In this document: one piece after another, positions 7,429-15,431 of the stretch
Layout: every line of letters begins with the position of its first letter
Position numbering within the stretch: the first letter of the stretch is position 1
NCBI RefSeq assembly: GCF_042666615.1
Contig: NZ_JBHTDD010000008.1
Coordinates: forward strand, 1 to 64,000
From: KBS50 sp042666615
GTDB lineage: Bacteria; Actinomycetota; Actinomycetes; Mycobacteriales; Micromonosporaceae
Reading direction: 5' to 3'
Length of the DNA stretch: 64,000 nucleotides
Notes under the pieces: model-generated
The model's database searches: none
What the model saw: only the letters and a program-made list of their open reading frames with translations
Told to the model about the DNA's origin: nothing
Made by a program: the position numbers and the translations under genes

Positions 7429-8544
7429 ATGGACAACCTTGCGCGGTCACTGAAGGAGAGCTGGAGTCTCGTCGAGGACCGCAGGGACCTGCTCGCGAAG
7501 CAGTTCTACGCCCGGCTGTTCGTTATCAGTCCGTCCCTGCGGCAACTGTTCCCGGTGCAGATGACCGACCAACGGGACCGGCTGCTCGAGGCCATCGTCC
7601 GAGCCGTCCAGACGATCGAGGATCCCGTCCATTTCGACGACTACCTCCGCGGCCTCGGCCGGGACCACCGCAAGTACCACGTCCAACCCGAGCATTACGA
7701 CGTCGTCGGTCGCGCCCTGCTGGACGCCCTGCGCGCCCTGACCGAGGGGCAGTGGAACCTGGAGTACGACCAGGCTTGGCGGGAGGCGTACGCGGTCATC
7801 GCGGAACGGATGATCGCGGGCGCGGCGGAGGATTCGAACCCGCCGTTCTGGCACGCCGAGGTGATCACCCACGAACGGCTCGGATCCGAGATCGCCGTAC
7901 TGACCTGTCAGCCGCTGCAGTATCCGCTGCCCTACCTGGCCGGTCAGTACGTGAGCGTCGAGGCCCCCAGACACCTGCCGCGGGTGTGGCGGACGTACTC
8001 GGTCGCCAACGCGCCGACCGAGGACAACCTGCTGGAGTTCCACGTCCGGGCGAAGAGTTCCGGCTGGCTCTCCGGAGCCCTGGTGCGTCGGGTCCGCGCC
8101 GGTGACCTGCTCCGTGTCGCCTCCCCGATGGGCACCATGACGCTGGATCCGCGATCGACCCGGGACGTGCTCTGCGTCGCGGGTGGGGTCGGACTGGCGC
8201 CGATCAAGGCGCTCGTGGAGGAGTTGGCGCGATACAACCGGACCCGCTGGGTGCATGTCTTCGCGGTTGCCCGCACCGAGGCCGACATCTACGGCCTGGA
8301 ACCGCTGTACCGGCTGGCCGCCCGCCATCCCTGGCTGTCCGTGCTGCCGGTGTGCACCGACGACCCGCACTACACCGGCGATCGCGGAACGATCAGCGAC
8401 CTGCTGGACCGGTACGGCCCGTGGACCGGGCACGACTGCTTCGTGTCCGGCTCGACGGCGACGGTCGGGGCGACCCTGCGCGTCCTCGCCGCCCAGGACG
8501 TGCCGGCCGAGCTGATCCGGTACGACGTGTTCGGCGACACCTGA
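7429..8544 (+). CDS. Flavohaemoglobin-like nitric oxide dioxygenase
   Basis: This 371-residue two-module protein starts with a globin domain (residues 1-140) with candidate haem-pocket residues Tyr27 and proximal His80. A ferredoxin-reductase module follows, with the FAD motif RTYSVANAP and the NAD(P)H motif CVAGGVGLAPIKAL. Flavohaemoglobins convert NO and O2 to nitrate using NAD(P)H and detoxify nitrosative stress in the cytoplasm. It is slightly shorter than E. coli Hmp (396 residues). It is a single gene with a strong hairpin terminator just downstream. No NsrR-type operator was evident upstream. Confidence 0.9.
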   Translation: MDNLARSLKESWSLVEDRRDLLAKQFYARLFVISPSLRQLFPVQMTDQRDRLLEAIVRAVQTIEDPVHFDDYLRGLGRDHRKYHVQPEHYDVVGRALLDALRALTEGQWNLEYDQAWREAYAVIAERMIAGAAEDSNPPFWHAEVITHERLGSEIAVLTCQPLQYPLPYLAGQYVSVEAPRHLPRVWRTYSVANAPTEDNLLEFHVRAKSSGWLSGALVRRVRAGDLLRVASPMGTMTLDPRSTRDVLCVAGGVGLAPIKALVEELARYNRTRWVHVFAVARTEADIYGLEPLYRLAARHPWLSVLPVCTDDPHYTGDRGTISDLLDRYGPWTGHDCFVSGSTATVGATLRVLAAQDVPAELIRYDVFGDT

Positions 8545-8581
8545 GAGACAGCGGTTCCCAAGACCTCCCTCCCCCCAAAAA

Positions 8582-8623
8582 CCGGGTCCCGGGTCCTGCT
8601 CGCGGGCAGGGCCCGGGACCCGG
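8582..8623 (+). terminator. Strong hairpin terminator after the flavohaemoglobin gene
   Basis: CCGGGTCCCGGG (8582-8593) pairs perfectly with CCCGGGACCCGG (8612-8623), and an inner CCTGC/GCAGG pair extends the stem. It lies 38 bases past the stop and 63 before the end of the convergent deformylase gene, so it may serve both. There is no T tract, as is common in actinobacteria. Confidence 0.8.
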
Positions 8624-8685
8624 CCCCCGATACGACGCCCGGTCAACCGGGGATGCCGGGTCGGGCCCGATACCCGGCGGATGGA

Positions 8686-10212
8686 TCAGTAGTGCCAGGG
8701 CTGGCCGGTCTCCCGGTACTCCTCCACCGACACCAGCGGCACCCCGGCGGCCATCCGGTCGACGTACAGCCGCCCCTCCAAGTGGTCGATCTCGTGCGCC
8801 ACGAGCCGGGCCATGCCGAGGTCGAACGATGTGATGACCGGTGAGCCGTCGTACTGCACATGTTCGACGTCCACCCGCAGCGCCCGCGGGACCAGGCCAC
8901 GGACATCGAAAAAGGACAGGCAGCCCTCGTACTGCTCGTCGGTCTCCGGCCCGGCGTCCACCACCCGCGGGTTGAGCAGGACCACCGGTTCCGCCTCCCG
9001 ATCGGGTGGGTGGATGACCGCCGCCGAGCGGGCCACCCCGATCTGCGGTGCGGACAGGCCCACTCCCTTGCTGAACGGGTGCAACTCGTCCACCTTGTCG
9101 AGCACCGTCAACAGCCGGGACACGACCGCCCGGGCGGCCGGTTCCTCGCGCGGCAGGTCGAACCGGGTGGTGGGCCGGTGCAGCATCTCGCTGCCGCGTT
9201 GCAGGATGCCGGCCGACCGCATCCGGTCGCTGGCCCGTTCCCCAGGCTGCTCGTCCGGCACTCCCTCGACTTCCGGTGCCCGGAACCGCCACTCCAGCTG
9301 GTAGCGGGAATGCATCTGTGGGTAGTCGGTGCTCCACTCGAACCTGACCCGCTCTCCCTCGACTCGACGGTCGATCGGGGTCCGCAGCGGCGTCTCCTCC
9401 GTGGACAGTGACGCCTCCACCCCCCAGACCTGCGGGTCCAGGCCGGCGGGTAGGTCGAGCGCGATGGTGAGCCGGCCGGTGGGCAGGCGCACGGCTCGCT
9501 GGAACCACTGCCCCCATTTCTCCTCGGAGACCGCGTACGTGTACTCGATGGTGGCCCGGCGCCGCGGGTAGAGCGGGAAACGCCCCTCGTTGTTCTCGAA
9601 CAGCAGCCACGCCTCCTTGAAGGCGTCCCGGTCGCGTTTCACCCGGCACTCCATGGCCTCGACCCGGCCGTCGTCCTTGCACCAGGCTCGCAGGCCCAGT
9701 TCGTCGAAGCTGAGCGGGTGCTCCCGGTGATGTCGGTTGGAGCGGTCAGGTTCGTGCGGGAACCTGTCCACGGCCACCCGGATGAGATAACGGCTGACCG
9801 GTTCGTTGCCACCGTTGTAGAGCTGCCGGCGAATCCGGCAACGGTACTGCCCGTCGGCGTAGGTGAGGGTGGCCGTCTCGTGCTCCACGAGCAGTCCGGT
9901 GCCGGGCGGCAGCCACTGCTCGGGCGACACGGTGGGCCGCCGCTGGCTGGGCACGGGTCGGGACTGCCGCAGTTCGTCGTACTCCTGGAAGCGCTGCCAT
10001 ATCGCGCCGCTCGCGCCGAGTACCGCCTCGGCACGTCGGGCGAAGTCCTCGGTGGGCCGGTGTCGGCGGCCCTCGACGTGGCTGACGTACGACGGGTCGA
10101 AGCCCATCCGGGCGGCGAGCTGTTTCTTGGTCATCCCACGGGCCACCCGCCGCCGGGACAGCTCGGCCGCGAACGAGTCGGCGGCCCGATCCAATGGCGA
10201 GAGGGTCATCAT
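8686..10212 (-). CDS. XRE helix-turn-helix / peptide deformylase fusion protein
   Basis: This 508-residue protein has three parts. Residues 14-70 form an XRE HTH (RRVARGMTKKQLAARMGFDP, then SYVSHVEG). Residues 95-320 are an unassigned beta-rich region. Residues 350-495 form a peptide deformylase with all three diagnostic motifs: GVGLSAPQ (383-390), EGCLS (429-433, metal ligand C431) and HEIDH (473-477). Deformylases remove formyl from nascent N-terminal fMet. Ordinary deformylases are about 170-200 residues with no DNA-binding domain, so this one may sense a peptide or metal, or regulate genes. No fmt or def partner is nearby. It is divergent from the iron-box gene. Confidence 0.9.
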   Translation of the reverse strand: MMTLSPLDRAADSFAAELSRRRVARGMTKKQLAARMGFDPSYVSHVEGRRHRPTEDFARRAEAVLGASGAIWQRFQEYDELRQSRPVPSQRRPTVSPEQWLPPGTGLLVEHETATLTYADGQYRCRIRRQLYNGGNEPVSRYLIRVAVDRFPHEPDRSNRHHREHPLSFDELGLRAWCKDDGRVEAMECRVKRDRDAFKEAWLLFENNEGRFPLYPRRRATIEYTYAVSEEKWGQWFQRAVRLPTGRLTIALDLPAGLDPQVWGVEASLSTEETPLRTPIDRRVEGERVRFEWSTDYPQMHSRYQLEWRFRAPEVEGVPDEQPGERASDRMRSAGILQRGSEMLHRPTTRFDLPREEPAARAVVSRLLTVLDKVDELHPFSKGVGLSAPQIGVARSAAVIHPPDREAEPVVLLNPRVVDAGPETDEQYEGCLSFFDVRGLVPRALRVDVEHVQYDGSPVITSFDLGMARLVAHEIDHLEGRLYVDRMAAGVPLVSVEEYRETGQPWHY

Positions 10213-10423
10213 CGTCCTCAGGTGCCGGGAGTTTCCAGTGTGCTGGCCGGGACGCCCGAGGCGCAGGGAACTGCAGCGTTACCGACATCTATATTGACAA
10301 ATGGGCCACTGTGTCCGAGACTGGACGCTCCCGTCCGCCCACAGCTCGGGTGCCCACGGACGCGCCTATCTGCCTCCCGCTCGGGTACCCCTCGTCACAG
10401 GACGCCGCGCCCGCGCGTCCCGG

Positions 10424-10442
10424 TTAGGTTTGCCTAACCGAA
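10424..10442 (+). promoter_or_regulatory. IdeR/DmdR-type iron box 1
   Basis: TTAGGTTTGCCTAACCGAA matches the actinobacterial iron-box consensus TTAGGTTAGGCTAACCTAA at about 17 of 19 positions (allowing W and S ambiguities) and is an inverted repeat. It lies about 110 bases upstream of the FhuF-like gene, inside the 340-base divergent gap 10213-10552. The rest of that gap shows no gene. Confidence 0.85.
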
Positions 10443-10446
10443 TAGC

Positions 10447-10465
10447 ACGGGTTAGCCTGGCCTAA
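10447..10465 (+). promoter_or_regulatory. IdeR/DmdR-type iron box 2 (weaker)
   Basis: ACGGGTTAGCCTGGCCTAA matches the iron-box consensus at about 14 of 19 positions. It begins four bases after box 1, so two repressor dimers could bind side by side on one promoter. Iron-loaded IdeR/DmdR1 would be expected to repress the gene at 10553. Confidence 0.65.
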
Positions 10466-10552
10466 GTTGCGGTTTCCAGACGGCGAGAGGGCGGAATCGG
10501 TGATGGCGAGGACGGCGGCGGGACCTGGTCCCCAGGGCGGCGGTAACCCGTC

Positions 10553-11389
10553 ATGACCGCCCTCACCAGCGGGGTGGCCACCGTCACGTCCGACCTGACC
10601 GACCGCCGGACCGGTAGGTTCTCGATCGCCGCACCGCTGACCCCGATCCTCACCACCCTGCGGGGAATGTTCGGCACCGACCGCCTTCCCGGGCTGGCTC
10701 CCGGGCTGGTCGTCGACGACGAGTCCGGCTGGACCCCCGTCACCCGACTGATCGACGGAGAAGGGCTACCCGAGCTGCTCGCCGCCGCCGCCCACCGGTG
10801 GGACGCCCAGCCACACGCCGCAGCCGCCCTGCTCTGGAAGTCGTACTCGTACTACGCGACCCTGCCGGTGGTGCTCGGATGGGCAGCCGCCCGCCGTGTT
10901 CCGCTGCTGGAGCCGGCCGACGTACTGGTGCGCGCCGACGCCGACGGTCCCCTGGTCACCATCGGCCTGCGCCGCCGCGCCCGGGTGGCGGTGCTGCCCA
11001 GCGACCCGTTGGCGCTGACCGGCCGGGCCGACGTCCGGGTCGTCCGGGACGACGCCGAACTCCTCACCCTGCTGCGCGAATCCCTGCTCGATCGACACCT
11101 GAACCCCCTGATCGAGGCGATCCGCGGCCAGGTCCGGCTCAACGCGCGGACGCTGCTCGGCTCGGTCTCCTCCGCCGTGGCGTACGGGGTGCTGCGAGCC
11201 GCCGGCAGCCTCCCCGGCGCGTCGGTGGAGTCGGTCGGGACGTTGCTGGACGCGCTGGGCCTGGCCGAGCTGATCGAGTTGGTCCCCGGCCCCTCGGGTG
11301 AACCGACGGTCCAACGCAAGACCTGCTGCCTGGCCTTCACGCTGCCCAAGCCCAAGCTCTGCGCCGGTTGCTGCGTCCGTCCGTCCTGA
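10553..11389 (+). CDS. FhuF-like ferric-siderophore reductase
   Basis: This 278-residue protein ends in the [2Fe-2S] signature of FhuF-type reductases: CC, ten residues, then CAGC (KTCCLAFTLPKPKLCAGCC). The body is a helical FhuF-like domain (AAALLWKSYSYYATLPVVLG). These proteins reduce Fe(III) in hydroxamate siderophores in the cytoplasm and release iron. The two iron boxes upstream agree: the gene should be expressed under iron starvation. No siderophore transporter or synthetase is adjacent, so it serves a distant uptake system. Start ATG 10553 lies 87 bases after the second box. Confidence 0.88.
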   Translation: MTALTSGVATVTSDLTDRRTGRFSIAAPLTPILTTLRGMFGTDRLPGLAPGLVVDDESGWTPVTRLIDGEGLPELLAAAAHRWDAQPHAAAALLWKSYSYYATLPVVLGWAAARRVPLLEPADVLVRADADGPLVTIGLRRRARVAVLPSDPLALTGRADVRVVRDDAELLTLLRESLLDRHLNPLIEAIRGQVRLNARTLLGSVSSAVAYGVLRAAGSLPGASVESVGTLLDALGLAELIELVPGPSGEPTVQRKTCCLAFTLPKPKLCAGCCVRPS

Positions 11390-11452
11390 TCCGGTCGACG
11401 CTGCCCGCCGGAGAACCGATCGCAGCGAGCCGATCGGCGCAGTCACGTTCGG

Positions 11453-13297
11453 TCAGTAGAGCAGCGACCGGACATCCCACACCCACACCCCGCCCCGCCA
11501 TACCGGTTCCCTGCCGATCAGCTCGGTCATCGTCTGGCGCATCGGCTCGGCGCGCCAGTGCGGGGCGAGGATCACCACCCCCGCCTGCCAGAAGCGCAGG
11601 TCGTCAAGGGCGTCGGAGCGGTTGGCAGCGGTGATGGGCGGCACCTTGCCGGTCCGGCGGACGTGGAAGAACAGATCGCTTGTGGGCCGCGACGGCGCGG
11701 TGAACCGGGCGGTCCGGTCCGTCCCAGCGGATGGTCCGAGGAAGTAGCCGCGCGGCAGCCGCAGGTCCAGCCCGGTGCCGGCGGACCAGCGTATCGGCTC
11801 CGGGTATCCCGAGTCAGGCAACGGCAGCGGCACCACCGACCGGTTGCCGTCGACGTACTCGCGCCACATCCCCGCCCGGACGAACTCCGGCACCGGCTCC
11901 GGCGCGACCGCCGGCAGCGGAGTGGGCAGCAGGGGCACCAGCGCCACGGCAAGCACGGCGGCCGCCGCGAGGCGGATCCCGCGCCGTCGCTCCGGCCGGG
12001 CACGGGCGAGGTCGGCCACCCGGTCACCGCCGTACGCCAGGAGCACCGCGATCAACGGCGCCATCGCCAGCGCCCAGCGGGTGGGCAGCACCGCCTCCAG
12101 CACCGGCAGCCGCTCCAGGTAGGCCCACGGCAACCGGATCCCGGTTTCCCGTCCGGCCACGACCACCTGTGGCCCGAGCGAGAACAGCGCGAACACCAGC
12201 CCTGCGACGGCCAGGCCGAGCACCTCCGCGCGGCGTCGCAGCCACCAGACCAACGCGGGGAGGAGCAGCAGCAGCGGCAGGCCGAAGAACGAGTTCTCCT
12301 CGGTGGCGTTCGGAGCGAGCCGGCCGACACCCCCGGGCAGGGTCAGCCCGGCCGCGCGGGCGACGCCGACCGCGAGGGATTCCCGCGCGTACGCCGCGAA
12401 GGACGCCGCGTCGGCCCCGTAATGTCCGACGGACCGCGGCAGGCCGGCGTAGCTGCCCGGCCCGGTGAGCGCGAAGACCAGCGGCCAGCCCAGCACGATG
12501 GCCACCCCGAGCACGGCCACCCCGAGGCCCGCGAGGAACCGTGGCATCCGGGCCCGGGCGGTCGGTCGTAGCACCGCCAGCGTCGCCATCACGATGCCCG
12601 TGCCCACCGCGGTGACCACCAGCACCTCCGGGTTGATGAAGGCCTGCCCGACGGCCACCAGGGCGAGCAGCAGCCCGTTGCGCCACGCCGGGCCGGGTCC
12701 GGCCAGCCGCAGCGTGCGCCAGACGAGCAGCGGTACGAGGAACTGGGACACGATGTTCGGATGGCCGTTGGCGTGGGACACCATGCCGGGGGCGAACCCG
12801 GCGAACGCCGCACCGGTCCAGGCCGCGAACCGGGAGCGCACCAGCACCCGGGACAGCAGGAAATACCAGGCGGTGGCGGTGCCGGCCAGGCCCAGGGTGA
12901 GGAACGTGAGCAGCGCGACCGCCGGACCGAACAGCAGGGTGACCGGGGTGAGGGGGATCGAGACGGCGAGCACCGAGGTGTTGGCCATCAGGTTGACCCC
13001 GTCGGGCACGTTCATCTGGTCGGTGTAGAGCGGGTCGGTGAACCGGGTGACGACCCGTGCGCCGTGGGCCATCATCCACTCGAACAGCGCCTGATCCTTC
13101 TGGTTGACGGCCACCCTGCGCTCGGGGTGTCGCCACAGCTGTGCGGTTACCCAGCCCGCGGCGAGGAGGAAGGTGAACACGGCGGCGGCGTCCGGCAGCC
13201 AACGGCGCGCAGACCCGTCAGCGGGCGTTTCCGGCCGTTCGCCCGTACCGTCGGGAGATGGCGGCGGGGTGTCGCGTCCCGGGTCGGAGGTTGTCAT
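11453..13297 (-). CDS. Polytopic membrane protein, GT-C glycosyltransferase-like
   Basis: This protein of about 614 residues (ATG 13297) has a hydrophilic Pro/Asp-rich N-terminus, about ten membrane helices and a soluble extracytoplasmic C-terminal domain of about 130 residues. An acidic loop follows the first helix (NQKDQALFEWMMAHGARVV, then TRFTDPLYTD). This arrangement is typical of GT-C fold glycosyltransferases and uncharacterised actinobacterial envelope proteins that use polyprenyl-phosphate sugars. I cannot name the subfamily. It is divergent from a methyltransferase (13473), and both could modify surface glycans; that link is inference. Upstream in-frame codons to 13474 look untranslated. 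Confidence 0.75.
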   Translation of the reverse strand: MTTSDPGRDTPPPSPDGTGERPETPADGSARRWLPDAAAVFTFLLAAGWVTAQLWRHPERRVAVNQKDQALFEWMMAHGARVVTRFTDPLYTDQMNVPDGVNLMANTSVLAVSIPLTPVTLLFGPAVALLTFLTLGLAGTATAWYFLLSRVLVRSRFAAWTGAAFAGFAPGMVSHANGHPNIVSQFLVPLLVWRTLRLAGPGPAWRNGLLLALVAVGQAFINPEVLVVTAVGTGIVMATLAVLRPTARARMPRFLAGLGVAVLGVAIVLGWPLVFALTGPGSYAGLPRSVGHYGADAASFAAYARESLAVGVARAAGLTLPGGVGRLAPNATEENSFFGLPLLLLLPALVWWLRRRAEVLGLAVAGLVFALFSLGPQVVVAGRETGIRLPWAYLERLPVLEAVLPTRWALAMAPLIAVLLAYGGDRVADLARARPERRRGIRLAAAAVLAVALVPLLPTPLPAVAPEPVPEFVRAGMWREYVDGNRSVVPLPLPDSGYPEPIRWSAGTGLDLRLPRGYFLGPSAGTDRTARFTAPSRPTSDLFFHVRRTGKVPPITAANRSDALDDLRFWQAGVVILAPHWRAEPMRQTMTELIGREPVWRGGVWVWDVRSLLY

Positions 13298-13472
13298 ACC
13301 ATCGCGGAGCCTATCGGGATGCCGAGCAGGACGTGGGGGCGACCCGGCGACAACGTGAGCAAAACCCGCTTTAGCCCACATTATCCACCTCGATTTCCGT
13401 AGAGTCCGGGGTAAATGGTTGACTCTGTCGGTCCAGTGCAGGGCCCTGATCCAGAACGCGAGGCTTCGACGC

Positions 13473-14183
13473 ATGGCAGAACTGACCGGAGATCAGCAGG
13501 TCCAGTCCGAGGTACTCGAGGGCCTGGCCACCGCCGTGAACCACCGGCGGTGGTTCGTCGAGCTTGCCCTCCCGTACCTGGGTGACAACCCGATCGAGAT
13601 TGGCAGCGGGCTCGGGGACTACGCCCTGGAGTGGGCGCCGCACCTGAGCCGGTTCACCGCCACCGAGGCCGACCCGGAGCGCCTGATCGCCCTGAAGGAA
13701 CGCCTCGCCGTCGAGCCCAAGATCGAGGTGCGGGAGATGCTGTTGCCGCACGCCGAGCGTGCCGACTACAGCGCCGCCGTCTCGTACAACGTGCTGGAGC
13801 ACATCGACGACCACGTCGGCGCGTTGCGCAGCATGCGGGACCTGGTCCGGCCCGGCGGCGCGGTGGTGCTGATCGTGCCGGCCTTCGAGTTCGCGATGGG
13901 GCCCGCCGACATCGCCACCGGGCACGTCCGGCGGTACACCAAGAAGACCATGCGGGACGCGCTGACCGCGGCCGGTCTCCGGGTCGAAACGCTGCACTAC
14001 GCCAACGCGCTCGGTCTCATCGGCTACTTCATGGCCACCAAGGTGTTCCGGCTGATGCCCAAGGAGGGGCCGATGGTCAAGGTGTACGACACGCTCGTAC
14101 TGCCGGTGACCAAGGCCGCCGAGCAGCTCGTCCGGCCACCGTTCGGCCAGTCCGTCTTCGCGGTCGCCCGCGTCCCCGACTGA
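13473..14183 (+). CDS. Class I SAM-dependent methyltransferase
   Basis: This 236-residue protein from ATG 13473 (an in-frame upstream start at 13419 adds 18 unlikely residues) has the Rossmann methyltransferase motifs: IEIGSGLGDYALEWA for SAM binding, an acidic ATEAD at the end of strand 2, and YNVLEHIDDH (motif IV-like). The C-terminal part (HVRRYTKKTMRDALTAAGL) matches methyltransferases often found next to glycosyltransferases. The substrate is probably a sugar or lipid intermediate, but nothing in the sequence specifies it. It reads away from the membrane glycan gene at 11453 and ends in a shared hairpin. Confidence 0.88.
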   Translation: MAELTGDQQVQSEVLEGLATAVNHRRWFVELALPYLGDNPIEIGSGLGDYALEWAPHLSRFTATEADPERLIALKERLAVEPKIEVREMLLPHAERADYSAAVSYNVLEHIDDHVGALRSMRDLVRPGGAVVLIVPAFEFAMGPADIATGHVRRYTKKTMRDALTAAGLRVETLHYANALGLIGYFMATKVFRLMPKEGPMVKVYDTLVLPVTKAAEQLVRPPFGQSVFAVARVPD

Positions 14184-14191
14184 GGTGAGCA

Positions 14192-14236
14192 GGAAGGGCC
14201 CCTTGACGACGCCACACGTCGACCAGGAGCCCTTCC
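14192..14236. terminator. Bidirectional hairpin terminator
   Basis: GGAAGGGCCCC (14192-14202) pairs with GGAGCCCTTCC (14226-14236) with one mismatch. It sits between the ends of the convergent methyltransferase and PEBP genes, so it probably stops transcription from both sides. Confidence 0.7.
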
Positions 14237-14240
14237 GCGG

Positions 14241-14771
14241 TTACTCCTTGATCTGGTACGTCGGCCGGATCGTCGCCCGGGCCAGGGTGTGGAACGCGAG
14301 GTTGAAACCGACGTAGGCCGGCGTGGCGTCCGGAGTCACGTCCAGCTTGTCCACGTCAAGCGCGTGCACGGCGAAGACGTACCGGTGGGGCCGGTCACCG
14401 GGCGGCGGGGCCGCTCCGCCATAGCCGTGCGTGCCGAAGTCGTTGCGCACGCTGAACGCGTCCTCGACCCGGTCACCGACGCCACTGGGCAACTCGGTCG
14501 TCGAGGCCGGCAGGTTGACCAGCACCCAGTGCCAGAATCCGCTGCCGGTGGGGGCGTCCGGATCGAAGCAGGTCACCGCGAAACCGCGGGTCTCCTCCGG
14601 AAAGTCCGACCAGTTCAACTGCGGCGAGCGGTTGCCCCCGCCGACGCTGCCGTGCGCGAACTCGCTGTCCATCGGCTCGCCGTTGGCGACGTCCGAACTG
14701 GTAAGCGTGAACGCCGACACCGGCGGCAGGGTCTCGTACGGATCGGGTGCGATGGGTCGGTCCAGGCTCAT
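14241..14771 (-). CDS. YbhB/YbcL-type PEBP (Raf-kinase-inhibitor-like) protein
   Basis: This 176-residue protein starts at ATG 14771 behind a good GGAAGGA site. The PEBP signature is clear: SPQLNWSDFPEETRGFAVTC, then FDPDAPTGSGFWHWVLVNLP, and later DRPHRYVFAVHALD. These form the anion-binding pocket of phosphatidylethanolamine-binding-like proteins. Bacterial members are small cytoplasmic proteins whose function is poorly defined. It is a single gene. Confidence 0.92.
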   Translation of the reverse strand: MSLDRPIAPDPYETLPPVSAFTLTSSDVANGEPMDSEFAHGSVGGGNRSPQLNWSDFPEETRGFAVTCFDPDAPTGSGFWHWVLVNLPASTTELPSGVGDRVEDAFSVRNDFGTHGYGGAAPPPGDRPHRYVFAVHALDVDKLDVTPDATPAYVGFNLAFHTLARATIRPTYQIKE

Positions 14772-14861
14772 GTGGTGATCCTTCCGAAAGATGGGTCCCG
14801 CTGACCTTCTTACCCGATCGGTCGTCCGCCGCACGACCAGCGAGGCAACTCCATTGCCGGC

Positions 14862-15101
14862 TCAGCCAGCCAGCTTTCCTGGCCCGACGACGACGTTCGC
14901 CAACGGGTCACCGGTCACGTACCGCCGGGCCTGGTCGACAAGCAGCCGACGGGCCCGAGGAGGATCGATGATCCCGTAGGGCATCGCGTAGCACTCGACG
15001 TCGTCCAGTCGCTCCGGCAACGATTGACTGCCGTCGTAGAGAGCGACATCCAGGTCGCCAAGCTCGGCCGCCGCGTCCGGGTGAGAGATCAGGTAACGCA
15101 T
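14862..15101 (-). pseudogene. Internally deleted D-2-hydroxyacid dehydrogenase remnant
   Basis: This is an open 79-codon frame. The first 45 residues (MRYLISHPDAAAELGDLDVA, then LYDGS, and VECYAMPYG) resemble the N-terminal substrate domain start of D-isomer 2-hydroxyacid dehydrogenases. The last 30 (RARRLLVDQARRYVTGDPLA, then NVV) resemble the extreme C-terminus of the same family. Everything between is missing: the NAD-binding Rossmann domain and the catalytic Arg, Glu and His, about 230 residues. An in-frame internal deletion would give this. The product would be inactive. It sits beside tRNA-Ser(TGA). A genuine small unrelated protein is the alternative. Confidence 0.6.
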
Positions 15102-15232
15102 GGTGCCATGATTCTCGTCCGACGATCCGAACCGCGACCGCCCGACGCTCGGCGCGGGGACGCCAGTGATCAGGACTCAGGGCTTGTGGTGCCCGCGACT
15201 CGCGGCGTGCCGCCGGGTCGCTGCGCAGTCGG

Positions 15233-15319
15233 CGGAGGGTGTGGGATTCGAACCCACGAAGACATCGCTGCCTTACCGGTTTTCAAGACCAGCGCCATCG
15301 GCCACTAGGCGAACCCTCC
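15233..15319 (-). tRNA. tRNA-Ser (anticodon TGA)
   Basis: This is a type II tRNA on the minus strand. The acceptor GGAGGGT pairs with ACCCTCC, the T-arm contains GGTTCGAATCC in GTGGGTTCGAATCCCAC form, the anticodon loop CTTGAAA gives TGA, and the variable arm is long. No CCA is encoded. Confidence 0.95.
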
Positions 15320-15431
15320 CGGCGGTCGACCCGGCTCCCCGCGCCGCCGCGTGCCCTAGTGTGCCATGGCTGCCCCGAGCATCGCCGACCATGGCCGGGA
15401 CAGACCGGATCACGTCGGGTAAGACTGAGCC

